Origin: Oscillospiraceae bacterium
GTDB lineage: Bacteria; Bacillota; Clostridia; Oscillospirales; Acutalibacteraceae
DNA: 53,575 nucleotides
Direction of reading: 5' to 3'
NCBI GenBank assembly: GCA_015065785.1
Contig: SVPR01000015.1
Location: 1-53,575, forward strand
Shown: positions 1 through 7,432 of the stretch, piece by piece
How positions within the stretch are numbered: position 1 is the first letter of the stretch
Layout of the letters: every line of letters begins with the position of its first letter
Notes under the pieces: generated by a model
Seen by the model: the letters and a program-made list of their open reading frames with translations, nothing else
Database searches by the model: none
Told to the model about the DNA's origin: nothing
Program-made: the position numbers and the translations under genes

Positions 1-21
1 TCTCAAGGGTTTTTCTTTTAT

Positions 22-43
22 CGTTGTTTAATTTTCAAGGTTC
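22..43 (-). other. rRNA operon leader motif (boxA-like antitermination/processing region)
   Basis: Read on the minus strand this is GAACCTTGAAAATTAAAC followed by AACG, which closely resembles the conserved stretch found upstream of 16S and 23S rRNA in many Firmicutes. It lies about 45 nt downstream of a strong promoter. The 16S gene itself would lie outside the window, so this is inference from leader and promoter only. Confidence 0.6.
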
Positions 44-85
44 GTTTTGCTCCCTCCAGAGCTTCGCTCTCTTGAGTGCTTGCAT

Positions 86-114
86 ATATTATCAAATTTA
101 CTTCCGTTTGTCAA
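86..114 (-). promoter_or_regulatory. rRNA-type sigma-A promoter reading leftwards out of the window
   Basis: On the minus strand a perfect TTGACA (-35, 109-114) is followed after 17 nt by TAATAT (-10, 86-91); an alternative -10, GATAAT (88-93), has a 15-nt spacer. The downstream leader has a small hairpin (58-70) and then the rRNA leader motif described at 22-43. The promoter therefore probably drives an rRNA operon that begins beyond the left edge. Confidence 0.7.
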
Positions 115-290
115 CACTTTTTTTCAAATTTTTTTGAAATTTTTTAAAAAATTTTTCGAAAACGAATTTTTTACCATATATTGTGTAAAAGTTACAAACA
201 GACCACAATTTTCTTGTTCAAAACTTTGAAGAAAGAATGTATAAAACTCAAAATCCGTAAAAACCTATTAAAAACCATATTTTTAAGTGA

Positions 291-1010
291 GTGATAAAAA
301 TGATAAAAAACAACTTTAAAACCACCCTTTTTAAATTCTGTGCATTTGTCCTTTCATTAACCATAATTACCGCTTCGGCTTCTTTTTATATAATAGAAAC
401 CGCAAACGGAAATTCTGTTGCCACACTTTCAAAATTAGGCTCACGCGGTGAAGAGGTAAGAAGGATACAAACTAAATTAAGGCAATTAGGATTTTACAAT
501 GGCAGTGTTGACGGTATATACGGAAGCGCTACACAAAGAGCGGTAAGACGCTTTCAGCAGTCTGTCGGAATTACAGTTGACGGCATTGCCGGCAGCAAGA
601 CTCTTTTATTTTTAGGTCTCGACTCATCTTCAGGCGGTGGCTCTTACGGCTCATACAGTTCATCTGACATTTATCTTCTTGCAAAGGTGATTGAAGCAGA
701 AGCTCGTGGCGAAAGCTACACAGGTCAGGTTGCAGTTGGTGCAGTTGTATTAAACAGAGTTGAGTCAGCATCATTCCCTGACACTATTTCAGGTGTTGTT
801 TATCAATCCGGTGCTTTTTCTGCCGTTACAGACAGCAACTGGTCAGTAAGCCCTACTGCAACCTCCAGAAAAGCGGCGCAGGATGCAATTAACGGCTGGG
901 ACCCAAGCTACGGCTGCTTATACTATTATAATCCCGCAAAGACATCAAACAGATGGATAAGAACAAGACCTGTTGTTACGACTATCGGGTCACACGTATT
1001 CTGCAAATAA
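291..1010 (+). CDS. sleB: SleB-like spore cortex-lytic / cell wall hydrolase
   Basis: Secreted peptidoglycan hydrolase of the SleB/CwlJ family, which in spore-formers cleaves cortex peptidoglycan during germination. An N-terminal signal or membrane segment (about residues 12-36) is followed by a peptidoglycan-binding domain (about 48-108, with the typical GxxVxxIQxxL and YGxxTxxAVxxFQ pattern), a Gly/Ser linker and a Hydrolase_2 catalytic domain (127-239). The catalytic Glu lies in the VIEAEARGE motif (Glu135/137). The length (239 aa) suits SleB. The first start is GTG 291 and ATG 300 is an in-frame alternative; neither has a strong Shine-Dalgarno, so the start is uncertain. It is alone on its strand and is followed by a heptamer-repeat region. 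A vegetative wall-remodelling role cannot be excluded. Confidence 0.85.
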   Translation: MIKMIKNNFKTTLFKFCAFVLSLTIITASASFYIIETANGNSVATLSKLGSRGEEVRRIQTKLRQLGFYNGSVDGIYGSATQRAVRRFQQSVGITVDGIAGSKTLLFLGLDSSSGGGSYGSYSSSDIYLLAKVIEAEARGESYTGQVAVGAVVLNRVESASFPDTISGVVYQSGAFSAVTDSNWSVSPTATSRKAAQDAINGWDPSYGCLYYYNPAKTSNRWIRTRPVVTTIGSHVFCK

Positions 1011-1018
1011 TCGCAGAT

Positions 1019-1124
1019 TCAGGGAGCAGGGAACAGAAAGCAGAAAGCAGGTACCAAAAAATACTTCCGTCACCTTAAAACCTGCAAAGCTCTGATTTCT
1101 GATCCCTGATTTCTAATCCCTATA
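1019..1124. repeat. Heptamer-repeat element A, imperfect inverted arms
   Basis: Begins 8 nt after the sleB stop codon. The left arm (1019-1050) is a run of 7-bp units of the type AGGGAAC/AGAAAGC. The right arm (about 1091-1122) is CTGATTT/CTGATCC units, roughly the reverse complement of the left arm. Between them lies an inverted repeat, GCAGGT (1047-1052) with ACCTGC (1080-1085). A GGTGACGG-like stretch in the middle (1067-1075, minus) also occurs in the hairpin at 6682-6706. Confidence 0.7.
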
Positions 1125-1145
1125 TATAATAGTATAGAAAAAGTT

Positions 1146-1195
1146 GTCGAAAAATTGACAAAAGACTTGTAAATTTTTCGACTTTATAGTATGAT
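1146..1195 (+). promoter_or_regulatory. Promoter and operator-like inverted repeat of the decarboxylase operon
   Basis: The -35 TTGTAA (1167-1172) and -10 TATGAT (1190-1195) are separated by 17 nt. An 11-bp perfect inverted repeat, GTCGAAAAATT (1146-1156) and AATTTTTCGAC (1172-1182), overlaps the -35 and spacer, which is where a repressor would bind. TTGACA at 1155-1160 lies within the arms' spacer but lacks a well-placed -10. The binding protein is unknown. Confidence 0.5.
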
Positions 1196-1286
1196 ATATT
1201 GGGTGAATTTGGAAGTGTTTTTATTTCTATTTTCACAACAACAGTTTAATTTTTAAGTTTACATATTACGCAAAGGAGAAATGACC

Positions 1287-2669
1287 ATGCAAAAGGTACA
1301 ATTTACCGAAACAGTACTCCGTGATGCTAACCAGTCACTCATTGCTACCCGCATGAAGTTCAGTGAGTTTGAGCCAGTTCTCAAAACTCTTGACAAAGCC
1401 GGTTACTACTCACTTGAATGTTGGGGCGGAGCTACTTTCGACTCATGTCTTCGTTACCTTAATGAAGACCCATGGGAAAGACTCAGAAAAATCAAAAAGG
1501 CTTGTCCTAACACAAAGCTTCAGATGCTTTTAAGAGGTCAGAACCTTTTAGGCTATCATCACTATCCTGATGATGTTGTTCGTATGTTCGTTAAAAAGAG
1601 TGTTGAAAACGGTATTGATATTATCCGTATTTTTGACGCACTTAATGACGTTAAAAACATTGAGGTTGCAGTTGATGAAACAATCAAAAACGGCGCTATT
1701 GCTTCAGGTGCTATCTGCTACACAATCAGCCCGATTCATACTCTCGAATCTTATGTTGAGCTTGCAAAGAATATGAAGAGCATTGGTTGTCAGACAATTG
1801 CCATTAAAGATATGGCTGGTATTTTAAGTCCGGCAGAAGCTTACAAGCTCGTTTCTGCACTTAAAGATGCAGTTGATTTACCACTCGTGCTCCACACACA
1901 CAGCACAACAGGTCTTGGCTTTATGACACTTTTAAAGGCTGTTGAAGCTGGTTGCGATATTGTTGACACAGCAATTTCATCAATGTCAGGCGGTACATCT
2001 CAGCCTGCAACAGAAACTCTTAAATACACTCTTGATGAATTAGGCTATGAAACAGGTCTTGACAATGAAGTTCTTAAAGAAATCGGTGATTTCTTTAAGC
2101 CAATCAGAGCTGAATACTTAAAGAGCGGTCAGCTCAATCCAACAGTTCTTGCAACTGATACAAAAGCACTTAACTATCAGGTTCCCGGTGGTATGCTTTC
2201 AAACCTTGTTGCTCAGCTTACAGCACAAGGCAAAATGGACAAGTTCGACGAGGTTCTTCTCGAAACTCCAAGAGTAAGAAAAGATTTAGGTTACCCGCCA
2301 CTTGTTACTCCAATGAGCCAGATGGTAGGTGTTCAGGCAACAGCTAATGTTCTTGCCGGTGAAAGATATAAGAATGTTTCTAAGGAAGTAAAATCTTACC
2401 TTATGGGTGAATATGGTAAAGCTCCGGGTGAGGTTGACGAAGCAGTTCGTTCACAAATCCTTGGCGATGCTAAACCTATTGAGGGCAGATATGCTGACAC
2501 ACTTGAGCCTGAATTTGAAAAGGCTAAAGCTGAAATAGGTGCAAAGGCTAAATCTGACGAAGATGTTCTTTCATACATTGCTTTCCCGACACAAGCAGAA
2601 AAATTCTTTGATTACAGAGAAGAAATGAAAGATAAATTATACACTTATGAATTTAAGTCTGTTGAATAA
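1287..2669 (+). CDS. oadA: Oxaloacetate decarboxylase alpha subunit (carboxyltransferase)
   Basis: Carboxyltransferase subunit of a biotin-dependent, Na+-pumping decarboxylase: it takes CO2 from oxaloacetate (or a related acid) and passes it to biotin on the separate carrier at 3181. Family hallmarks are RDANQSLIATRM at the N-terminus, FDALND, the AIKDMAG segment with the lysine expected to be carbamylated, and HTHSTTGLG metal ligands. It is 460 aa and lacks the C-terminal biotinyl domain of longer OadA/PycB proteins, as expected with a separate carrier. ATG 1281 lies 2 nt after AAAGGAG (1272-1278), so ATG 1287 at 8 nt is preferred. It is the first gene of a four-gene operon. Substrate assignment is by family: PycB-type and glutaconyl/malonyl relatives share this domain. 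Confidence 0.88.
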   Translation: MQKVQFTETVLRDANQSLIATRMKFSEFEPVLKTLDKAGYYSLECWGGATFDSCLRYLNEDPWERLRKIKKACPNTKLQMLLRGQNLLGYHHYPDDVVRMFVKKSVENGIDIIRIFDALNDVKNIEVAVDETIKNGAIASGAICYTISPIHTLESYVELAKNMKSIGCQTIAIKDMAGILSPAEAYKLVSALKDAVDLPLVLHTHSTTGLGFMTLLKAVEAGCDIVDTAISSMSGGTSQPATETLKYTLDELGYETGLDNEVLKEIGDFFKPIRAEYLKSGQLNPTVLATDTKALNYQVPGGMLSNLVAQLTAQGKMDKFDEVLLETPRVRKDLGYPPLVTPMSQMVGVQATANVLAGERYKNVSKEVKSYLMGEYGKAPGEVDEAVRSQILGDAKPIEGRYADTLEPEFEKAKAEIGAKAKSDEDVLSYIAFPTQAEKFFDYREEMKDKLYTYEFKSVE

Positions 2670-2681
2670 GGAGGATTTTAA

Positions 2682-3176
2682 ATGACTAATCTTCTTTTAT
2701 CAGCAAATATGGGCTTTTTGGAATCACTTGGCACCTCCGGTTTAGGCTTCGGTTTGGTTATTGCCGTTCTTGCTGCCCTCGCAATATTTGTTTTAATTCT
2801 TTCTTCATTTTTCAGAAAAAGCAAAAAGAAAGAAAGCGAGCCTTCTTTGGAAGCTTCTGCTACTACTGTTAGTGGTGAGACAGAATCAAATGTCAGCGAA
2901 AATGAAATGGAAGTAAAAAACGAACCTATTTATAACGGATATGTTACCCTCGACAGCATTTCTGAACAAGATGCCGCAGTTGTTATGGCTATCACTTCTC
3001 ATAAAACAGGTATTCCACTTGAAAAACTCGGCTTCTGTTCAATAAAGCTCAAGGGTCCTGAGCTTATTAACATCTCTGAACAGGATGCGGCTGCTGTTAT
3101 GGCAATTACATCTCACAAAACAGGCATTCCGCTTGAAAATCTTTATTTTAAATCTATCAGACTTATGGAGGACTAA
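2682..3176 (+). CDS. oadG: OadG-type gamma subunit with duplicated C-terminal module
   Basis: Small membrane subunit that holds the cytoplasmic carboxyltransferase and carrier on the membrane beta subunit of sodium-pump decarboxylases. One transmembrane helix (about residues 22-43) is followed by a basic stop-transfer patch (RKSKKK) and an acidic linker, as in OadG/MmdD. The C-terminal tail has two copies of a 31-residue module (93-123 and 131-161; 26 of 31 identical) beginning ISEQDAA and containing TSHKTGIPLE. The usual tail has a single such element. AAGGAGG precedes ATG 2682. It lies 12 nt after oadA, and its 3' end contains the ribosome binding site for the carrier gene. Confidence 0.8.
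   Translation: MTNLLLSANMGFLESLGTSGLGFGLVIAVLAALAIFVLILSSFFRKSKKKESEPSLEASATTVSGETESNVSENEMEVKNEPIYNGYVTLDSISEQDAAVVMAITSHKTGIPLEKLGFCSIKLKGPELINISEQDAAAVMAITSHKTGIPLENLYFKSIRLMED
2958..3164 (+). repeat. Internal tandem duplication in oadG
   Basis: Two 93-nt copies (2958-3050 and 3072-3164, period 114 nt) encode 26 of 31 identical residues. Synonymous positions have diverged, so the duplication is old and its protein sequence has been conserved. Confidence 0.9.
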
Positions 3177-3180
3177 TACT

Positions 3181-3594
3181 ATGAAATATGTTGTAACTTT
3201 AAATGGTAAAAATTATGAAGTTGAAGTAACTGAAACAGACGCTATTGTTACCGGCGTTTCACAAGTTCCTGTTATGGCTGCTGCTCCTGTAGCACCTGTT
3301 GCAGCTCCGGCTCCTGTAGCAGCTGCAGAGGCTCCGGCTGAAGCACCTGCTGCTCCTGCGGCACCTGCTGCTCCGACAGCAAGCGGTACACAGGTTAAAG
3401 CTCCAATGCCGGGTACAATTCTTGCAGTTAAGGCTTCTGCCGGTCAAGCTGTTAAAGCCGGTGATGTTATTGTTGTTCTTGAAGCTATGAAAATGGAAAA
3501 TGACATTGTTGCTCCTTGCGACGGTACAGTTAAAGAAATCGTTGTAACAAAAGGCGCAACTGTTAATACCGACGATGTTCTTGCAGTTATCTGA
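3181..3594 (+). CDS. Biotin carboxyl carrier subunit of the decarboxylase
   Basis: Carries the carboxyl group on biotin between the alpha subunit and the membrane beta subunit. It is 137 aa: an N-terminal strand region (1-30), a flexible Ala/Pro linker (about 31-66, APAPVAAAEAPAEAP type) and a biotinyl/lipoyl domain (67-137). The biotin attachment motif EAMKMEN is intact, with Lys104 as acceptor. ATG 3181 follows TGGAGGA by about 9 nt, and that ribosome binding site lies inside the end of oadG, suggesting coupled translation. A longer in-frame extension upstream would overlap oadG and is not supported. The same carrier type serves methylmalonyl-CoA and glutaconyl-CoA decarboxylases. Confidence 0.9.
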   Translation: MKYVVTLNGKNYEVEVTETDAIVTGVSQVPVMAAAPVAPVAAPAPVAAAEAPAEAPAAPAAPAAPTASGTQVKAPMPGTILAVKASAGQAVKAGDVIVVLEAMKMENDIVAPCDGTVKEIVVTKGATVNTDDVLAVI

Positions 3595-3610
3595 GAAAGG
3601 ATAATTGTTT

Positions 3611-4801
3611 ATGGATATTGGTGCAATTCTTCAAAACTTATGGGAACAATCGGGATTTTACCTTTTAGAATGGCAAAACCTTGTTATGATTTGTGTTGCT
3701 ATTGGTTTCCTTGTTCTTGCCATTAAATTTAAATTTGAGCCTTTGCTCCTTGTACCTATTGCATTTGGTATTCTTCTTGCTAACCTTCCGGGTGCAAATA
3801 TGATGCTTGATACAACCGGTGGTCAATTGGGCTCATTCGGCCAGATGGCAGTTGAGGGTACTCATTGGTATGATTCCGGCGTTTTACGAATTCTTTATGT
3901 TGGCGTTAAGTCCGGTATTTTCCCTTGTCTTATTTTTATGGGTGTTGGCGCAATGACCGACTTTGGTCCGCTTCTTTCAAACCCTATAAGCCTTCTTTTA
4001 GGTGCGGCTGCTCAATTAGGTGTTTACTGTGCATTTATGATTGCTATTTTAAGCGGTCAGTTCACCCCACAAGAAGCAGCATCTATCGCAATAATCGGTG
4101 GTGCAGATGGTCCTACTGCTATTTTCCTTGCAAGTAAGCTGGCATCTCATCTTTTAGCTCCGATTGCGTTGGCGGCGTATTCTTATATGGCGTTGATTCC
4201 TATTATTCAACCGCCAATTATGAAGCTTTTAACAACTGAAAAAGAAAGAAAGGTTGAAATGAAGCAGTTAAGAACTGTTTCAAAAACAGAAAAAATTATT
4301 TTCCCTGTTGCTGTACTTATTGTTTGTGCATTCCTTCTTCCATCAGTTGTTCCGCTTTTAGGTATGCTTATGCTTGGTAACCTTTTAAAAGAATGTGGCG
4401 TTACTGAAAGACTTTCAGACACAGCGCAGAATGCTCTTATGAATATCGTTACAATAATGCTCGGTGTTACAGTTGGTGCAACTGCAAACGGACAAGACTT
4501 CATTCAATTTAAAACTTTACTTATTGTAGGTCTTGGTCTTGCAGCCTTCTGCTTCTCTACTGCAGGCGGTGTTCTCTTAGGCAAATTACTTTATATTGTT
4601 ACTAAAGGAAAAATCAACCCACTCATTGGTGCGGCTGGTGTTTCTGCAGTTCCAATGGCAGCCCGTGTTGCACAGAACGAAGGCAGAAAATATAATCCTA
4701 CAAACTTCTTACTTATGCACGCCATGGGTCCGAATGTTGCGGGTGTTATAGGCTCAGCTGTTGCAGCAGGCTTCTTACTTGCTGTGTTCGGTGGTAATTA
4801 A
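3611..4801 (+). CDS. oadB: Na+-translocating decarboxylase beta subunit
   Basis: Integral membrane subunit that decarboxylates carboxybiotin and exports Na+. About ten hydrophobic helices span the 396 aa. Family signatures include GGADGPTAIF in the middle, GVTVGATANGQDFI, and the conserved C-terminal block with MHAMGPNVAGVIGSAVAAG. The length fits OadB/MmdB/GcdB. An upstream TTG (3605) is in frame, but ATG 3611 sits 9 nt after AAAGGA (3596-3601) and is preferred. The operon order is alpha, gamma, carrier, beta, closing at the terminator at 4815. Beta subunits are interchangeable across substrates, so only the pump function is secure. Confidence 0.92.
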   Translation: MDIGAILQNLWEQSGFYLLEWQNLVMICVAIGFLVLAIKFKFEPLLLVPIAFGILLANLPGANMMLDTTGGQLGSFGQMAVEGTHWYDSGVLRILYVGVKSGIFPCLIFMGVGAMTDFGPLLSNPISLLLGAAAQLGVYCAFMIAILSGQFTPQEAASIAIIGGADGPTAIFLASKLASHLLAPIALAAYSYMALIPIIQPPIMKLLTTEKERKVEMKQLRTVSKTEKIIFPVAVLIVCAFLLPSVVPLLGMLMLGNLLKECGVTERLSDTAQNALMNIVTIMLGVTVGATANGQDFIQFKTLLIVGLGLAAFCFSTAGGVLLGKLLYIVTKGKINPLIGAAGVSAVPMAARVAQNEGRKYNPTNFLLMHAMGPNVAGVIGSAVAAGFLLAVFGGN

Positions 4802-4814
4802 ATTCCAGATAAAT

Positions 4815-4855
4815 AAATGCTATGGTAATCTGAATTACCATAGCATTTTTATTTT
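4815..4855. terminator. Rho-independent terminator after the decarboxylase operon
   Basis: A 15-bp perfect stem (4815-4829 with 4834-4848) has a 4-nt loop CTGA and is followed by a T-rich tail. It lies between convergent genes and has A-rich sequence on the other side, so it may also stop minus-strand transcription. Confidence 0.85.
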
Positions 4856-4868
4856 GACTTATTTTGTT

Positions 4869-5939
4869 TTATTTGTTGAATTCGCCTTCCATTTCAACAG
4901 AAGCAAAAGCTTCTAGCGGAAACTTAACTGCCTCGCCTGTTTTCTGACTTTTGTAAATTGCTAAAACAATTTCAACTGCTCGTTTGCCTGCATATAAATC
5001 AACATAAGGCTTCGTGTTATTTTTTATTGAATTTATAAAATCAAGATAAAGACTTGTGTGGCCATTACCATAAACATTTTTGGCTTTTTCATCAACTGCA
5101 ATAGTTTCATCATCTTCGGGAAGATTATCAGAAAATCTCCAGACATCAACTTTATTTGCATTCATTCCGCCAAGTCTTACTGTTCCGTTTTCACCAAACA
5201 CGCAAAGAGTCTGTTCAAAATCCTCAAAGCAGTTAACTGTACCTTCAATAGTAGCAACAGCTCCATTTTTAAAACGGACAACTGCAACGCCTATATCCTC
5301 TGCCTCAATATAATCGTGAAAAGCGTTGTTTGTCATTCCGTAAACTTCCGCTACCTCTTCGCCAAGCATCCAGGACATTAAATCAATTCCGTGAATGCAT
5401 TGATTCATCAATGTTCCGCCATCACTTGCCCATTTACCACGCCAGGCATCCTGATTATAATAATTTTCTGCTCTGTGCCAACGGATATTTATTGAGCCGT
5501 GTGAAATTTTACCGAAACGGTCAGTTTTAATTGCATTATGTAAATGCTGAACTGCAACATTAAATCTGTTCTGATGTGAAACACACGCAGTTACATTATT
5601 TCTTTCAACTGCTTCAATAATTCTGTCAGCATCCTCTATTGACATTGCAAGTGGTTTTTCAACTATGAAATTCACCTTATGCTCTGCACAATAAATTGCT
5701 ATTTCAGCGTGTTTTCCACTATCAGTTGCAATAGCTACAAAATCTATGCTTTCTTCAGAAAGCATTTTTTTATAATCTGTGTAAACAGGAATTTCACTAT
5801 TTAAAGAAAATTCTTCTTTTAATTCGTTTGCTCTTTCGGGTACAAGGTCACATAAAGCTACTATTTCTAAATTATTTAAAGTAGCCGCTTTAATGTGGTT
5901 GCCTGAAACACGGCCACAGCCGATAAGCGCATATTTCAT
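4869..5939 (-). CDS. Gfo/Idh/MocA-family sugar dehydrogenase
   Basis: NAD(P)-dependent oxidoreductase with an N-terminal Rossmann fold (IGCGRVSGNH, residues 6-15), the EKP motif (IVEKPLAM) that carries the catalytic Lys, and a C-terminal alpha/beta domain with the LMNQCIHGIDLMSWMLG segment. The HGIDLMSW region and the intact IEAEDIG and GTIEGT-like segments resemble WlbA/WbpB enzymes that oxidise UDP-N-acetylglucosaminuronate, which would suit the polysaccharide-control genes upstream; this is inference. ATG 5939 follows AGAGGGTGAT, whereas an upstream ATG at 5960 would overlap the preceding gene. It is the last gene of the minus-strand operon. Inositol or other sugar dehydrogenase activity is also possible. 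Confidence 0.8.
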   Translation of the reverse strand: MKYALIGCGRVSGNHIKAATLNNLEIVALCDLVPERANELKEEFSLNSEIPVYTDYKKMLSEESIDFVAIATDSGKHAEIAIYCAEHKVNFIVEKPLAMSIEDADRIIEAVERNNVTACVSHQNRFNVAVQHLHNAIKTDRFGKISHGSINIRWHRAENYYNQDAWRGKWASDGGTLMNQCIHGIDLMSWMLGEEVAEVYGMTNNAFHDYIEAEDIGVAVVRFKNGAVATIEGTVNCFEDFEQTLCVFGENGTVRLGGMNANKVDVWRFSDNLPEDDETIAVDEKAKNVYGNGHTSLYLDFINSIKNNTKPYVDLYAGKRAVEIVLAIYKSQKTGEAVKFPLEAFASVEMEGEFNK

Positions 5940-5943
5940 ATAA

Positions 5944-6654
5944 TCACCCTCTTGGTGCATAGGTTTCTTCGTATCGTAAAAATCTTTCCATTATTTCGTC
6001 CCCTGCTTTTCTTTCAATTTTAGAAATCGCAGGGCCTAAATTTGGTTTTCTGTCATTTGTGTTATGAGTATCTGAGCCTAAAAAATCAATAGCGTGATTT
6101 TTGATAAGCTTCATTGCTTTACGGGAACTGAATGTACCTAAAATATATTCTGCATTCATCTGCATAAGAATGCCTTCATCTTTAAATTCATAAATCCAAT
6201 CTAAATTTTTCTGATATGAGAAAAATCTTTCAATGTGTGCAAGCACAGGAGTAACACCAAGATTTTCATTTAAAGATAAAACTTCCTTTATCTCTTTGCC
6301 TGACCATTTTGCAAAAGGCATTTCGACAAGTAAAAGGTCTGTTCCCTGAAGTGTAAGCTTTGTTAATTCTTCAACGCCACTCATACCGCGGAAATATTTA
6401 ACCTCGGCACCACAGAAAATTTCAGGGAGACCGCTTTCATCTTTCATTTTTTCACGAAGTAATTGTTCAGCTGCATTTCTGCGAGCTAAAAATTCGTCAG
6501 GTGTTTCACCGCTGTGTGCAGCATAAAAATGCGGTGTTGCCGCAACTCTGTCTATGCCCTGCTCTGCCATCATTTTAAGAACCTGAATTGACTCTTCAAC
6601 ATTTTTACAACCGTCATCAAGCCCGGGTAATATATGAGAATGGAAATCTGTCAT
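5944..6654 (-). CDS. cpsB: CpsB/CapC-type PHP tyrosine-protein phosphatase
   Basis: Manganese-dependent phosphatase of the PHP superfamily that removes phosphate from the C-terminal tyrosines of capsule kinases. It opens with MTDFHSHILPGLDDGCKN, the N-terminal His-x-His metal site, and has a later GSDTHNT motif with Asp/His ligands. It is 236 aa, close to the usual 240-250. The start at 6654 is chosen for its AGGGGGA ribosome binding site; a longer in-frame reading would run into the kinase gene in another frame. It lies four bases before the dehydrogenase and directly after the kinase it should act on, a standard Wzy-type exopolysaccharide regulatory cassette. Confidence 0.88.
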   Translation of the reverse strand: MTDFHSHILPGLDDGCKNVEESIQVLKMMAEQGIDRVAATPHFYAAHSGETPDEFLARRNAAEQLLREKMKDESGLPEIFCGAEVKYFRGMSGVEELTKLTLQGTDLLLVEMPFAKWSGKEIKEVLSLNENLGVTPVLAHIERFFSYQKNLDWIYEFKDEGILMQMNAEYILGTFSSRKAMKLIKNHAIDFLGSDTHNTNDRKPNLGPAISKIERKAGDEIMERFLRYEETYAPRG

Positions 6655-6681
6655 TGCAGTTCCCCCTATCCATTTAATTAA

Positions 6682-6706
6682 GGTGACGGGAGGAACTCCC
6701 GTCACC
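6682..6706 (-). other. Intercistronic hairpin between kinase and phosphatase genes
   Basis: A perfect 11-bp stem (6682-6692 with 6696-6706) with a 3-nt loop (GAA on +, TTC on -) lies 10 nt after the kinase stop codon. It is terminator-shaped but has no U-run on the minus strand, so attenuation, mRNA processing or a relic of the genome's 3-nt-loop hairpin family are all possible. Confidence 0.7.
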
Positions 6707-6715
6707 CCTTTTAAT

Positions 6716-7429
6716 TTATTTACTATAGCGTCCGTAATTTTTTGAGTACTTTTTGCTGTAATTGTTACTTTTTGAGCCTTCAGCACTGTTGTAAACAAAA
6801 CCGAGAATTTTTACATTACCGAATTCGAGCTGACGAATAGCTTCACCAAGCTCTGAAGTAGTAGCTCTACCGCCACGAACAACGAATACAACACCACTTA
6901 AATATTTTGAACAAACAAGTGCGTCTGAAACGATTGTTACAGGTGGTAAGTCAATGATAATATAATCATAGTGAGCTGAAAGACCGTTTAAAAGCTTCTC
7001 CATACGAGCAGAGCCTAAAAGCTCTGTTGGGTTTGGTGGTGTATTACCTGCAGGCATTACATCAAAGCCCTTATCTTCAAGTCTGTAAATTGCTTTTTCA
7101 ACATCATTCATACCAACAAGAAGGTTTGAAAGACCGGGTGCTGCTTTAAAGCCTAATTTCTTATGGATAGTAGGCAAACGCATATCACTATCTATAAGTA
7201 AAACTCTTTTACCTGCTTCAGCCATAGCCATAGCAGTGTTAGCAGCTGTCAGGCTCTTACCTTCTGATGGAATTGTGCTTGTAACACCAATAACATGGCA
7301 TTTTGCATCATCAGAGAATGAGAAGAAAAGGTTTGTTCTTAAAAGGTTATAAGCTTCTTTAGCTGCAAAGCTGATTCCGTTAGCGGCAGCTTCATTTTTG
7401 GTATAATAAGATCTTCTTTTCTTAGCCAT
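6716..7429 (-). CDS. cpsD: Bacterial tyrosine kinase (CpsD/YwqD type)
   Basis: BY-kinase that autophosphorylates a C-terminal tyrosine cluster and controls exopolysaccharide chain length and export with its membrane partner. P-loop Walker A is TSTIPSEGKS (50-59), Walker A' is LLIDSDMR (78-84) and Walker B is YIIIDLPP. The tail has Tyr224, 228, 232 and 235 spaced by Ser/Lys/Asn, the substrate cluster. It is 237 aa and lacks its own transmembrane part, as in Firmicutes where the activator is a separate protein (7433-8224). The start ATG 7429 lies 3 nt after the chain-length gene's stop. The phosphatase downstream would reverse its modification. Confidence 0.92.
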   Translation of the reverse strand: MAKKRRSYYTKNEAAANGISFAAKEAYNLLRTNLFFSFSDDAKCHVIGVTSTIPSEGKSLTAANTAMAMAEAGKRVLLIDSDMRLPTIHKKLGFKAAPGLSNLLVGMNDVEKAIYRLEDKGFDVMPAGNTPPNPTELLGSARMEKLLNGLSAHYDYIIIDLPPVTIVSDALVCSKYLSGVVFVVRGGRATTSELGEAIRQLEFGNVKILGFVYNSAEGSKSNNYSKKYSKNYGRYSK

Positions 7430-7432
7430 TTA

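Noticed and set aside
1281..1286. ATG 1281 as start of oadA
   Set aside because: It lies 2 nt from AAAGGAG; ATG 1287 has proper spacing and gives the conserved N-terminus.
3085..3180. Longer version of the biotin carrier
   Set aside because: It would overlap the end of oadG in another frame; ATG 3181 has a well-spaced ribosome binding site.
6655..6798. Longer start of the CpsB phosphatase
   Set aside because: It overlaps the kinase gene in another frame and crosses the intercistronic hairpin; the internal start has AGGGGGA.
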